Shown: piece by piece, positions 35,435-43,344 of the stretch
Numbering within the stretch: position 1 is the first letter of the stretch
Layout of the letters: the number at the start of each line of letters is the position of its first letter
Origin: Bacillus sp. NEB1478
GTDB taxonomy: Bacteria; Bacillota; Bacilli; Bacillales; Fictibacillaceae
Length of the DNA stretch: 64,000 nt
Assembly (NCBI RefSeq): GCF_031582965.1
Contig: NZ_CP134049.1
Span: 558,001-622,000, forward strand
Direction of reading: 5' to 3'
The notes under the pieces: generated by a model
Seen by the model: only the letters and a program-made list of their open reading frames with translations
What the model was told of the DNA's origin: nothing
The model's database searches: none
Made by a program: the position numbers and the translations under genes

Positions 35435-36131
35435 TCTTGTTCTCCTCCCAGTTCTCAAATTCTTCTATGGTGATGGGCTCGAATTTGATTTTGTCTCCTG
35501 CTTTTAATAAACTAGGCGATTCGCCGTTTGGGAGAAAAAGCTTTCGAGGCGTTTTGCCGATTAGCTGCCAGCCGCCAGGCGTTTCGATTGGGTACACACC
35601 TGTTTGTTTTCCTGCAATTCCGACTGAACCGGCAGGAATCTTCAATCGCGGATCTTTTCTTCTCGGAGCAGCAATTGTATCTGACATTCCTCCGATATAA
35701 GGGAATCCTGGTGCAAAACCGATCATGTAGACGAGGTATTCACCTTTTGAATGAATCTCAATGACTTCTTCAGGAGTCAAGCCATTGTGTTTTGCTACTT
35801 CCTCCAAGTCAGGCCCAAACTCCCCGCCATAGCAGACCGGAATGGTAACAACTCTTGTTTCGGTATCTTCTCCGGCGTTTAGTTCCTCTAAAAACGAAGC
35901 AAGCTGTTCCGTGACATGATCGTAAGGCAGACTTTCAGAATCGATTTTCATAGGATCATAAAATACAGAAACCGTTGTAAATCCTGGTACGTATTCGATC
36001 ATCCAATCAAAAGGTTTTTCATCGAGTGCTTGTGAGACCGTTTTCACTTTTTGGTGTGTGTCGAGGTTAATATCTGTTCCAAGTTCAATAATGACGGCGG
36101 TATCGCCTAAAGGCTCCAAAGTAAAATCCAT
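35427..36131 (-). CDS. pxpB: 5-oxoprolinase subunit B
   Basis: The 234-residue product has the KipI-type pattern: G-D-T-A-V-I-I-E-L-G near the start, V-C-Y-G-G-E-F-G-P-D-L-E, and M-I-G-F-A-P-G-F-P-Y-I-G-G followed by P-R-R-K-D-P-R. It is the first gene of the operon, with AGGAG 9 bases before the ATG. Unlike B. subtilis, there is no kipR next to it and pxpA is elsewhere. In B. subtilis the orthologue also inhibits sporulation kinase KinA; whether this holds here is unknown. Confidence 0.92.
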   Translation of the reverse strand: MDFTLEPLGDTAVIIELGTDINLDTHQKVKTVSQALDEKPFDWMIEYVPGFTTVSVFYDPMKIDSESLPYDHVTEQLASFLEELNAGEDTETRVVTIPVCYGGEFGPDLEEVAKHNGLTPEEVIEIHSKGEYLVYMIGFAPGFPYIGGMSDTIAAPRRKDPRLKIPAGSVGIAGKQTGVYPIETPGGWQLIGKTPRKLFLPNGESPSLLKAGDKIKFEPITIEEFENWEENKND

Positions 36132-36434
36132 GAACGCAAAGCTCCTGTCTATATATGTAAATAATCTGAATGTTTATTAAATTTCGTATATGTTAATGAA
36201 GTATAAAGAAGCATGTATAAAAATTCAATGCAAACTTAAACATTCACACATGCAATTATTTCTAGTCCGAAAATATGGATTTTGCACATTTCTATTTATT
36301 CCCGATTTAAAAGGTTTCGAATCCTAAGTACTAATTTTTAATCGTTAGTCTTTATTTTCGTCATTTTGTGAAGCTTTTTTCCTAAAACTCTTTGCTTATG
36401 TTTCAGCTCTTAAGTACATACAGGTAGCTTAAAT

Positions 36435-36450
36435 TTAAACAAGCGTTTAA
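36435..36450 (+). repeat. 16-bp palindrome TTAAACAAGCGTTTAA in the pxpB-manA gap
   Basis: Exact match to TTAAACAANNGTTTAA within an 18-bp palindromic surround (TTTAAAC...GTTTAAA). It lies in the divergent 36132-36532 gap, which otherwise holds only the unassigned promoters of pxpB and manA. Confidence 0.6.
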
Positions 36451-36532
36451 ACTAGTAGGTAGAATCCTAGTTATATGGCGGTTTATTCTATTCGAAAAAG
36501 TACCTATCATCCTAAATGGGGAGTGTGACATC

Positions 36533-37489
36533 ATGTATAATGAGCCGATTTTTTTAAAACCTGTTTTCAAGGACCGAATCTGGGGCGGAACAAAGCTTCG
36601 CGAGGAATTTGGCTATGAAATTCCGACTGAAACGACGGGAGAGTGCTGGGGAATCTCTGCTCATCCGAACGGTCCGAGTACGGTCATGAACGGACCATTA
36701 GCGGGCAAAACGCTCGACGTCTTGTGGAACGAGCACCGTGAATTGTTCGGCAATCAAGATGGAGCCGACTTTCCGTTATTGGTTAAAATTTTAGATGCAA
36801 AGACTGACCTTTCTGTTCAAGTTCACCCTGACGATGCGTATGCGCGCGAAGTTGAAGGGGAAGCGTTCGGTAAAACAGAATGCTGGTATGTCATCGATTG
36901 TGACCCTGGCGCAAAGCTTGTATATGGCCATCACGCTGATTCCAGAGAAGAATTTAAGCAGATGGTTGAGGAAAACAAATGGGACGAGCTGCTTCGTACA
37001 GTTGAGATCCAGCCTGGGGACTTCGTGTATGTACCGAACGGAACGATCCATGCGATCGGTGCGGGGACGATGATCCTCGAAACCCAGCAGAGTTCAGATG
37101 TAACGTATCGCGTGTATGACTATGATCGCCGCGATGACTCTGGAAATCCGCGCGAACTTCATATTGAAAAATCGATTGAAGTAGCAATGATACCGCATGA
37201 GGATGCAAGCTTCAGCCCCGTGCGCACAGCTGTCAGCGATTTGAACGTAAGAAAACTCGTCCAAGAAAACTATTTTACTGTTTATCGCTGGACGTTAGAG
37301 GGGACTGCTGCGAAAATCGATAATCCGCTTTACCTGCTCGTAAGTGTGCTTGAAGGGCAGGGGGAAGTGAATATTGGTGAGGAGACGTTTCCATTTGAAA
37401 AAGGCGATCACTTTATCGTGCCATCTACGGTGAGCCGGTTCGGTTTACGCGGAAATGCAAGATTTATCGCCTCGCATCCGACTGTTTAA
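36533..37489 (+). CDS. manA: Mannose-6-phosphate isomerase, class I
   Basis: The 318-residue enzyme interconverts mannose 6-phosphate and fructose 6-phosphate. Zinc ligands are visible: Q96 and H98 in V-Q-V-H-P-D-D, E116 in T-E-C-W-Y, and H173 in P-N-G-T-I-H-A-I-G. It is of the short Bacillus type. GGGGAG precedes the ATG. It stands as a single gene with its own terminator, centrally placed among clusters that make mannose 6-phosphate, and would feed them all into glycolysis. Confidence 0.95.
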   Translation: MYNEPIFLKPVFKDRIWGGTKLREEFGYEIPTETTGECWGISAHPNGPSTVMNGPLAGKTLDVLWNEHRELFGNQDGADFPLLVKILDAKTDLSVQVHPDDAYAREVEGEAFGKTECWYVIDCDPGAKLVYGHHADSREEFKQMVEENKWDELLRTVEIQPGDFVYVPNGTIHAIGAGTMILETQQSSDVTYRVYDYDRRDDSGNPRELHIEKSIEVAMIPHEDASFSPVRTAVSDLNVRKLVQENYFTVYRWTLEGTAAKIDNPLYLLVSVLEGQGEVNIGEETFPFEKGDHFIVPSTVSRFGLRGNARFIASHPTV

Positions 37490-37510
37490 TAGAAAATATG
37501 CTTAATGAGG

Positions 37511-37544
37511 AGGCCAAAACTGCGGTTTTGGCTTCCTTTTTTTT
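37511..37544 (+). terminator. Intrinsic terminator of manA
   Basis: GCCAAAAC pairs with GTTTTGGC around TGCG, followed by TTCC and eight T. Same type as those at 7532, 32333 and 44417. Confidence 0.92.
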
Positions 37545-37553
37545 GATTGGCTG

Positions 37554-37905
37554 TTTTCGTAAACTTTGTTGCTTTTGAAAGAGGTTGATCTCCGTTCCAG
37601 GTTGCTCGCTTTCCGCTGGGTGTGCGGTGAGCCCACTCGCCGCTTTGCGACATTGAATGGTCTCTCCTGTCTAGCTGCAGCGGCTAGCCCCTCGAGGTCA
37701 AAAGTGAAAGTGTCCTGAAGGCAAAAAGCGCCTTCTTAGCCCCTTTCCTTTTGCTTGTCGGGGCTGAACAAGCCGCTTCCGCTTTTCGGACTGTCCCACT
37801 CATCCCGCAGGACAAGGAAAGCAACGGCCGCGTTACATCGCACGAAGAAAATGTGATTTTCATTTTCGAGGAGTCTCGCACCTTACACTCCAATCAACTT
37901 GTCAT
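37554..37905 (+). repeat. Mosaic intergenic repeat, copy 6 (with insert and a second nested repeat)
   Basis: Starts GTAAACTTTGTTGCTTTTG and ends near CAATCAACTTGTCATTG, in the orientation of copies 1 and 2. It carries the CATTTTC-bearing insert at about 37810-37872 and, in addition, a foreign block at 37672-37790. It fills most of the 37490-38034 gap. Confidence 0.8.
37672..37790 (+). repeat. Second repeat family nested inside copy 6
   Basis: Begins TAGCTGCAGCGGCTAGCCCC and ends TTCCGCTTTTCGGA. GCGGCT and CCCC pair with GGGG and AGCCGC, so it can fold. CTGTC stands on both sides (37667-37671 and 37791-37795), where other copies have it once, which suggests insertion with a 5-bp duplication. 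The left CTGTC could alternatively belong to the element. Confidence 0.65.
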
Positions 37906-38000
37906 TGCAGTTAATGACAAAATTGCCTCCTCGCAACATTCTTTTATAAAAGAGCCTAGATAAAAGAACACGGTACCGTAAAACCCCTCCATTCCATAAA

Positions 38001-38026
38001 GAAAAGCCCCTTGATCCCAAGGGGCT
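38001..38026 (-). terminator. Intrinsic terminator of the LacI gene
   Basis: AGCCCCTTG and CAAGGGGCT pair around a 4-base loop; on the minus strand TTTTC follows. The sequence closely resembles the terminator at 24568. Confidence 0.85.
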
Positions 38027-38034
38027 TCCTCCTT

Positions 38035-39048
38035 TTACTTCGTAACTTCTGCAGTCGATTCACGTTTTATCAGTTGGGCAGGCAACAGCAGTTCTGTCAT
38101 CGGTTCATCAGGATGATCCAGACGCCAGACAAGCTGTTCGATCCCTTTTCTTCCATAAAGCTCTAGGTCGATATCCATTGTCGTGATCTTTGGGTTCGCG
38201 AGTCTGGAAAGCTGTCCATTATCAAAGCTGCTTACCGAAACATCCCCCGGAACGTTCAATCCTTTTTGCTGAAGAGCAGATTGAACGAAAAATCCAAGTC
38301 CGTCATTCACACAAAACCACGCCGTAGGATGCCCGGCAGCTGAATCCATAAGGTCCCGCACTGAATCTTCTCTTTCCATAACAGATGAGAAAATAATCTC
38401 ATTTTCCACCGATAGATTGTGTTCTTGAAGAGCGAGCAAATACCCTTCCAATCTCTCTTGATAACTTGGCGAAAGCTTGGCATTCCCGACAAACGAGATT
38501 TTTTTATGACCAAGATCGATCAAATGCTTTACCGCGGTATATGCTCCGAATCGATTGTTCGTCAAAATGGCATCCGCTTGAATGAGCGGGTGATGGTGGT
38601 CAATTGTCACCGTTGGAATGCCAGTCGCGATTATTTTATTAATATACTCCGTACTGATGTGCGACAAAACGAGCACGCCATCAACTTGTTTGTTTTCAAT
38701 AAAAGATGGAAGGATCAGACTTTCCTTAGCGTCATTGCTGATCGACTGTATGAGCACATTGAGCCCTTGGTTTGCCGCTTCTTTTTCAATACTTAAGTAG
38801 ATTTTTCCGAAAAAGCTTTGCAATGAAAAAGCCAGATCTGATGCGATCAGTCCGATGTTTCCGGTCAATAATGACTTTGATTTCGCTGGCTGGTTTTGAT
38901 AGGCGTAACCTAGCTCCCTCGCTGTCTCTTCTATTTTTTTTCGTGTAGCAGGACTGACACCTGGTTTTCCTGACAATGCTTGAGATACAGAGTTTTTTGA
39001 GATATTCAGCTTATCAGCAATGTCCTGCATCGATATTTTCTTCGCCAT
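38035..39048 (-). CDS. LacI-family transcriptional regulator
   Basis: The 337-residue regulator has an N-terminal LacI headpiece (I-S-M-Q-D-I-A-D-K-L-N-I-S-K-N-S-V-S-Q-A-L-S-G-K-P-G-V) and a periplasmic-binding-like sugar domain. The sequence V-S-Q-A-L differs from the usual V-S-R-V-L or V-S-R-A-L recognition helix, so its operator may be atypical. It is divergent from the ABC importer and GH130 operon and probably represses it until a mannoside binds. The ATG at 39048 follows GGAAGG at long spacing. Confidence 0.88.
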   Translation of the reverse strand: MAKKISMQDIADKLNISKNSVSQALSGKPGVSPATRKKIEETARELGYAYQNQPAKSKSLLTGNIGLIASDLAFSLQSFFGKIYLSIEKEAANQGLNVLIQSISNDAKESLILPSFIENKQVDGVLVLSHISTEYINKIIATGIPTVTIDHHHPLIQADAILTNNRFGAYTAVKHLIDLGHKKISFVGNAKLSPSYQERLEGYLLALQEHNLSVENEIIFSSVMEREDSVRDLMDSAAGHPTAWFCVNDGLGFFVQSALQQKGLNVPGDVSVSSFDNGQLSRLANPKITTMDIDLELYGRKGIEQLVWRLDHPDEPMTELLLPAQLIKRESTAEVTK

Positions 39049-39081
39049 ATAGTATACAAACCTTCCGGATTAATAATCTTG

Positions 39082-39105
39082 TCACGTTACAAAATAAATA
39101 TACTT
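39082..39105. promoter_or_regulatory. Candidate operator half of the LacI gene
   Basis: GTTACAAAATAAATATACTTG lies just upstream of the LacI gene; a near copy, GTTACAAAATATACTTG, lies at 39286 downstream of the importer promoter. Paired placement in the divergent region suggests one shared regulator, probably the LacI protein. This is inference. Confidence 0.35.
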
Positions 39106-39243
39106 GAAAAGGCAGATAAAGTAAACAATTGAAGTGTAAGGTGACAGGAATAATGATCAAATATGAACCAACACAACTGTTAAGAGTAATCTTATATGGG
39201 ATTTTATTGGTGTTTGATATAACCGAATTGTCAGAAAAATAAT

Positions 39244-39272
39244 TTGACACCATTATAGTTTCATGTGATAAT
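39244..39272 (+). promoter_or_regulatory. SigmaA promoter of the mannoside importer operon
   Basis: TTGACA at 39244-39249 and GATAAT at 39267-39272 are separated by 17 bases and preceded by TG at -14, so it is close to consensus. A GTTACAAAATATACTTG element (39286) and the cre-like TGATAGCGCTACCA (39357-39370, 12 of 14) follow downstream. Confidence 0.7.
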
Positions 39273-39356
39273 CACTTTACGTAAGGTTACAAAATATACT
39301 TGTAATTACGAATTAGAGAAGTTGTAATGTTTTTGAATTATTTTTTTTGCAGAAAA

Positions 39357-39370
39357 TGATAGCGCTACCA
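39357..39370 (+). promoter_or_regulatory. cre-like or LacI-type operator
   Basis: TGATAGCGCTACCA has a TAGCGCTA core and matches the cre consensus at 12 of 14 positions. It lies in the leader of the importer operon. It could bind CcpA or the adjacent LacI protein. Confidence 0.45.
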
Positions 39371-39393
39371 AAATCGTTAAGGGGGAAATAAGG

Positions 39394-40707
39394 ATGAAAT
39401 TTAAAAGAACCGCGTCTCTGATTTTAACCGCTTCACTTGCAGCCTCAGCACTTGCTGGCTGTTCAAAAGGGGACAGTAAATCAGCTGACGGTAAAACGAC
39501 GATTGAATTCTGGGCTGCTCCAAACCCGACGCAGCAAGTGTATTGGAAAGAGATGGCGAAGGAATTTGAAAAGAAAAACCCGAAAATCGACGTTAAAGTA
39601 AGTCCTATTAAAGAGAGTCCGACTTCTGAAGCGAGCATCCAATCGGCGATTGCCGGCAAGAGTGCACCGACGATGTCTGAAAACATCAACCGTGGTTTTG
39701 CTGCACAGCTAGCTGAAAGTAAAGCGCTCGTTCCGCTTAATGAGATTGAAGGCTGGGACAAACTTATCGAAAAACGTAACATGACAGATACGATCAAGAC
39801 CTGGAAATTCTCAGATGACAATCAATATGTCATGCCGATCTATTCGAATCCAATGCTGTTCGGTTGGAGAATCGATGTTTTAAAAGAACTAGGAGTTAAC
39901 GAACCTCCGAAAACATACAGCGAAGTGATCGATGTAACGAAAAAACTAAAAGCGAAATACCCGGATAAATATTTGTGGGCGAAGGGTGACCTTGCAGATC
40001 CGACCGCTTGGAAGCGCTGGTTTGACTTCTTTATGCTGTATGACGCAGCATCAGGCGGCAACAATTTTATTGAAGGTGACAAGTTTGTCGCAAAAGATAA
40101 AGCTGGAGTAGAAGTTCTGAAATTTATGGATGATATTCGAAAAGAAGATGGTCTATTAACGAAGCAAGCGACTGATCCGTTCGAGAGTGCACTTGGTATC
40201 TTTACTGACCTTGGTCCATGGACGTTCAGCTATTGGGAAGAAAAGTTCCCTGAGATGGAGTACAACAAGAACTTTGCGCTATCTCTGCCTCCTGTTCCAG
40301 ACGGACAGAGAACGAAAAATGTGAGCACGTTCGCTGATACGAAAGGGATCGCTGTGTACGCATCTGCTACAGAAGAAGAGCGTAAAGCTGCTATGAAGTT
40401 TATGAATTTCGTATATTCGAACCCAGAAAACGATCTGAAGTGGCTCGAAACGACGAAGCTTCCGCCAGCACGTGACGATCTTTCAAGCAATGAATCATTC
40501 AAAGCGTTCTTTGAAAAAAATCCGGAGCTGAAGCCGTATGCGGAAGCTGTTCCGAATGCGATTCCGGCGATTGACAATGCAAAATTCAATGAGCTTCAAA
40601 CACATATTGGGCGTTTAGCCGTTAACCCTGTCGTGAAGGGAGAAGTCGATCCTGAAAAAGGCTGGAAAGAGATGAAAAAGGCCATAAAGGAGGAACTTAA
40701 GAAATGA
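39394..40707 (+). CDS. Sugar ABC transporter substrate-binding lipoprotein
   Basis: The 437-residue family 1 solute-binding protein has a lipoprotein signal with lipobox L-A-G-C near residue 22. F-W-A-A-P-N-P and periplasmic-binding motifs such as V-S-P-I-K-E-S-P-T follow. GGGGGAA precedes the ATG. It opens an operon with two permeases, a DUF1861 gene and a GH130 phosphorylase, so its ligand is probably a beta-mannoside oligosaccharide. Confidence 0.92.
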   Translation: MKFKRTASLILTASLAASALAGCSKGDSKSADGKTTIEFWAAPNPTQQVYWKEMAKEFEKKNPKIDVKVSPIKESPTSEASIQSAIAGKSAPTMSENINRGFAAQLAESKALVPLNEIEGWDKLIEKRNMTDTIKTWKFSDDNQYVMPIYSNPMLFGWRIDVLKELGVNEPPKTYSEVIDVTKKLKAKYPDKYLWAKGDLADPTAWKRWFDFFMLYDAASGGNNFIEGDKFVAKDKAGVEVLKFMDDIRKEDGLLTKQATDPFESALGIFTDLGPWTFSYWEEKFPEMEYNKNFALSLPPVPDGQRTKNVSTFADTKGIAVYASATEEERKAAMKFMNFVYSNPENDLKWLETTKLPPARDDLSSNESFKAFFEKNPELKPYAEAVPNAIPAIDNAKFNELQTHIGRLAVNPVVKGEVDPEKGWKEMKKAIKEELKK

Positions 40708-41576
40708 AGAAAACAAACGGGACGGGCTGGCTATTCGCCAGTCCTTACCTTTTATATGCGGTAATTTTTTTCGCGGTTCCGCTGCTCTGGTCACTTTATT
40801 TATCCATGACGGACTGGAACTTGATCTCTCCGGTTTACAACTTTAAAGGGATTGATAATTTTATAGAAGCGGTGAAACATCCAGGTGTTCAAGCTGCATT
40901 TTTCGTAACATTCAAGTTTATGGCAGCTTTTGTTCCGATGGTTATCGTCTCTTCAACATTGGTGGCGCTCGTGATCCATGGACTTCCAAGATTTAAAGGA
41001 CTGTTTTTGATTGGATTCTTCCTTCCGTATTTGGCGTCAGGCGTTGTTTCTTCCTTAATCGTAAAAGGGCTATTATCACAAAATAGTGCATTTAACGTCT
41101 TCTTACGCGGAATCGGTATTGAGATCGACTGGCTGAGTACGCCACTTTCGGCGTTATTGGTCGTTGCGGCGATCATTGCGTGGAAATTCACCGGTTACTA
41201 CGCGCTCATTCTGACAGCTGGCTTTGGGAGCATCAGTAAAGATGTGTATGAAGCAGCCGCGATCGATGGTGTTTCTTCTTCACAACGTTTTTGGAAAATA
41301 ACGTTACCGCTGTTGTATCCAGCACTTTTTACCGTATTGATTTTATCAATCGGTGTATCTTTCGGGATTTTCACAGAGGTTTACCAGTTAACTGGCGGGG
41401 GTCCGAACTATGCAACAAACACGTGGCAGATGGAGATCTTTAAACAAGCGTTTACAAACTTGAGTGCAGGTTATGCGTCAGCTGTTGCCATTATTGCTTC
41501 GATCGTGACGTTCGCTGCAATTTTAATCATCAGAAAACTACTAGAGATGTGGGGGAAACGTAATGGTTGGGTCTAA
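40704..41576 (+). CDS. Sugar ABC transporter permease, MalF-like
   Basis: The 290-residue protein has six membrane segments and the EAA loop motif (Y-E-A-A-A-I-D-G-V-S-S-S-Q-R-F-W-K-I-T-L-P), the contact for the ATPase. It overlaps the preceding stop by 4 bases (ATGA). It pairs with the permease at 41563 in a carbohydrate importer. No ATPase gene is present in the operon, so a shared MsmX-type ATPase is likely used. Confidence 0.93.
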   Translation: MKKTNGTGWLFASPYLLYAVIFFAVPLLWSLYLSMTDWNLISPVYNFKGIDNFIEAVKHPGVQAAFFVTFKFMAAFVPMVIVSSTLVALVIHGLPRFKGLFLIGFFLPYLASGVVSSLIVKGLLSQNSAFNVFLRGIGIEIDWLSTPLSALLVVAAIIAWKFTGYYALILTAGFGSISKDVYEAAAIDGVSSSQRFWKITLPLLYPALFTVLILSIGVSFGIFTEVYQLTGGGPNYATNTWQMEIFKQAFTNLSAGYASAVAIIASIVTFAAILIIRKLLEMWGKRNGWV

Positions 41577-42390
41577 GAAAAATTTAACTTTTCGCTATAT
41601 CATCGCATTCGCGCTGCTTATCGTTATGGTTTTTCCGTATCTCTACATGGTTATGAACTCGTTCGCCGACTGGACGCAAGTGGATAAAAAAATGGTGCCA
41701 ACTGACTTCACACTTCGATCATATGAATGGCTGTTCTCTGGCGGGGAAGCTGGAGTCGCGAGACCTTGGCTTCACGCTTTCTTAAACAGTGTGATCGTGT
41801 CGACTATTTCGACCGGCCTTATGATGGCAACAGGGGCGATGGTCGCATTTGCACTTGCGAAAATGAACTTTCGCGGACGGAATTTCATCAACAATGCGGT
41901 ATTGTTTCAAATGTTTTTCCCAGCGATCATCTTGCTGATCCCGACATTTTTAATCGTTCAGAACGCAGGGTTATATGACACATACATGGCGATGATTTTG
42001 CCAAAAGCATTGAGTTTATGGGCTGTATTCATGTATACGAACTTTTTCAGGGCGATTCCGGACACCTTCATTGAAGCAGCAAAGCTTGATGGTGCATCAA
42101 ACTTTCAAATTTTATATAAAATCGTGCTTCCGATGTCAAAATCAATCACGACCGTCGTTTTCCTATTTCTATTCATGGAAAGATGGACGGAATTATTGTG
42201 GGATATGATCGTCGTTCGAAGTGACAGCATGCTGACGCTGAACGTTTTATTATCGCAAATGTTCGGTCCTTATGGCGGATACCCTGGCCCGATGTACGCT
42301 GCATCCGTCTTGCTTACGGTTCCGATCATCATCTTATTCTTATGTTTTTCTAAACAATTTAAAGAAGGCATGCAATTCACGCTTAAATAG
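41563..42390 (+). CDS. Sugar ABC transporter permease, MalG-like
   Basis: The 275-residue protein has six membrane segments and the EAA loop [22 protein letters not shown]. It begins inside the end of the partner permease, overlapping by 14 bases, so the two are translationally coupled. Confidence 0.93.
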   Translation: MVGSKKNLTFRYIIAFALLIVMVFPYLYMVMNSFADWTQVDKKMVPTDFTLRSYEWLFSGGEAGVARPWLHAFLNSVIVSTISTGLMMATGAMVAFALAKMNFRGRNFINNAVLFQMFFPAIILLIPTFLIVQNAGLYDTYMAMILPKALSLWAVFMYTNFFRAIPDTFIEAAKLDGASNFQILYKIVLPMSKSITTVVFLFLFMERWTELLWDMIVVRSDSMLTLNVLLSQMFGPYGGYPGPMYAASVLLTVPIIILFLCFSKQFKEGMQFTLK

Positions 42391-42407
42391 ATCGAAGGAG
42401 AAATTAA

Positions 42408-43331
42408 ATGACTAAAACTTGTGCGGTATTAGTGGAAGAATTTTTGGAGAAAAGTCAGCCGGTAAACCCAACAAAATTGAAGTTTACAGGTGTCAGTGAA
42501 CGAGATGTTTATAACATTACAGCTCCGTTTGAAGATGACGGCGAAACCATCATCGCTGGGCGCGTGGAATCACGTGACTCAGAACATTCAGAAGTGTACT
42601 TTTTCGTGAACCGAGATGGCGTTTGGACACCGAGAGAGGGTGCTCCTGTTCTGGAACTGCAGGACCCGTTTGTGACTCGGATTGCTGGAGAACTAGTCCT
42701 TGGCGGTGTTGAGATTTTTCCGCACCCGACGAACGCAGGTTTACTCAGCTGGCGTACGGCTTTTTATAAAGGAACATCCATTTCAGAACTGAAACCGTTT
42801 TTCAAAGGACCGGACGGGATGAAGGATCTTCGGATTGCTGAGTTAAAAGACGGAAGTGTCGCTGTGCTGACACGACCTCAAGGCGAAAAAGGCGGCCGCG
42901 GTAAAATCGGTTTTGTACGAGTTTCTTCATTAGATAAGGTGAGTGTGGAAATCGTTGAGGCTGCACCGTTATTGGAAGGTCAGTTTGCAGAGGGTGAATG
43001 GGGCGGCGCAAATGAGCTGCACATTTTAGACAACGGAATGATCGGTGTTCTTGGTCACATCGCTTGCTTTGATGAGGAAGAAAATCGTCATTATTATCCG
43101 ATGGTATTTTTGCTAAATCCGGAGACCGGCGAGCACTCGGAAATTCAGTTGATTGCGATACGCGGCGATTTTTTACAAGGAGTCTCGAAACGACCGGATT
43201 TAGTAGATGTCGTTTTTAGCGGCGGACTTGTTCGTAAAGAAGACGGAACTGCAGATTTTTATGCGGGAATCAGTGATGCTGAAGCACATAGAATCACAAT
43301 TTCCGATCCGTTTAACCAATTTGAAAAATAA
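42408..43331 (+). CDS. DUF1861 family protein
   Basis: The 307-residue product is a predicted beta-propeller-like protein with repeated W-x-x-x-x-G-A-P-V and G-E-L-V-L-G-G-V-E strands. Signatures include P-F-E-D-D-G-E-T-I-I-A-G-R-V-E-S-R and W-G-G-A-N-E-L-H. It has no signal peptide, so it is cytoplasmic. DUF1861 genes recur beside GH130 phosphorylases in Firmicutes, suggesting a role in the same mannoside pathway, possibly as an enzyme distantly related to five-bladed GH families. No activity is known to me. GAAGGAG precedes the ATG. Confidence 0.78.
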   Translation: MTKTCAVLVEEFLEKSQPVNPTKLKFTGVSERDVYNITAPFEDDGETIIAGRVESRDSEHSEVYFFVNRDGVWTPREGAPVLELQDPFVTRIAGELVLGGVEIFPHPTNAGLLSWRTAFYKGTSISELKPFFKGPDGMKDLRIAELKDGSVAVLTRPQGEKGGRGKIGFVRVSSLDKVSVEIVEAAPLLEGQFAEGEWGGANELHILDNGMIGVLGHIACFDEEENRHYYPMVFLLNPETGEHSEIQLIAIRGDFLQGVSKRPDLVDVVFSGGLVRKEDGTADFYAGISDAEAHRITISDPFNQFEK

Positions 43332-43344
43332 GGGGACATGCAAC

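Noticed and set aside
43207..43344. Longer N-terminal start for the GH130 enzyme
   Set aside because: It lies inside the end of the DUF1861 gene, and AGGGGA before the ATG at 43345 fits the family's usual start.
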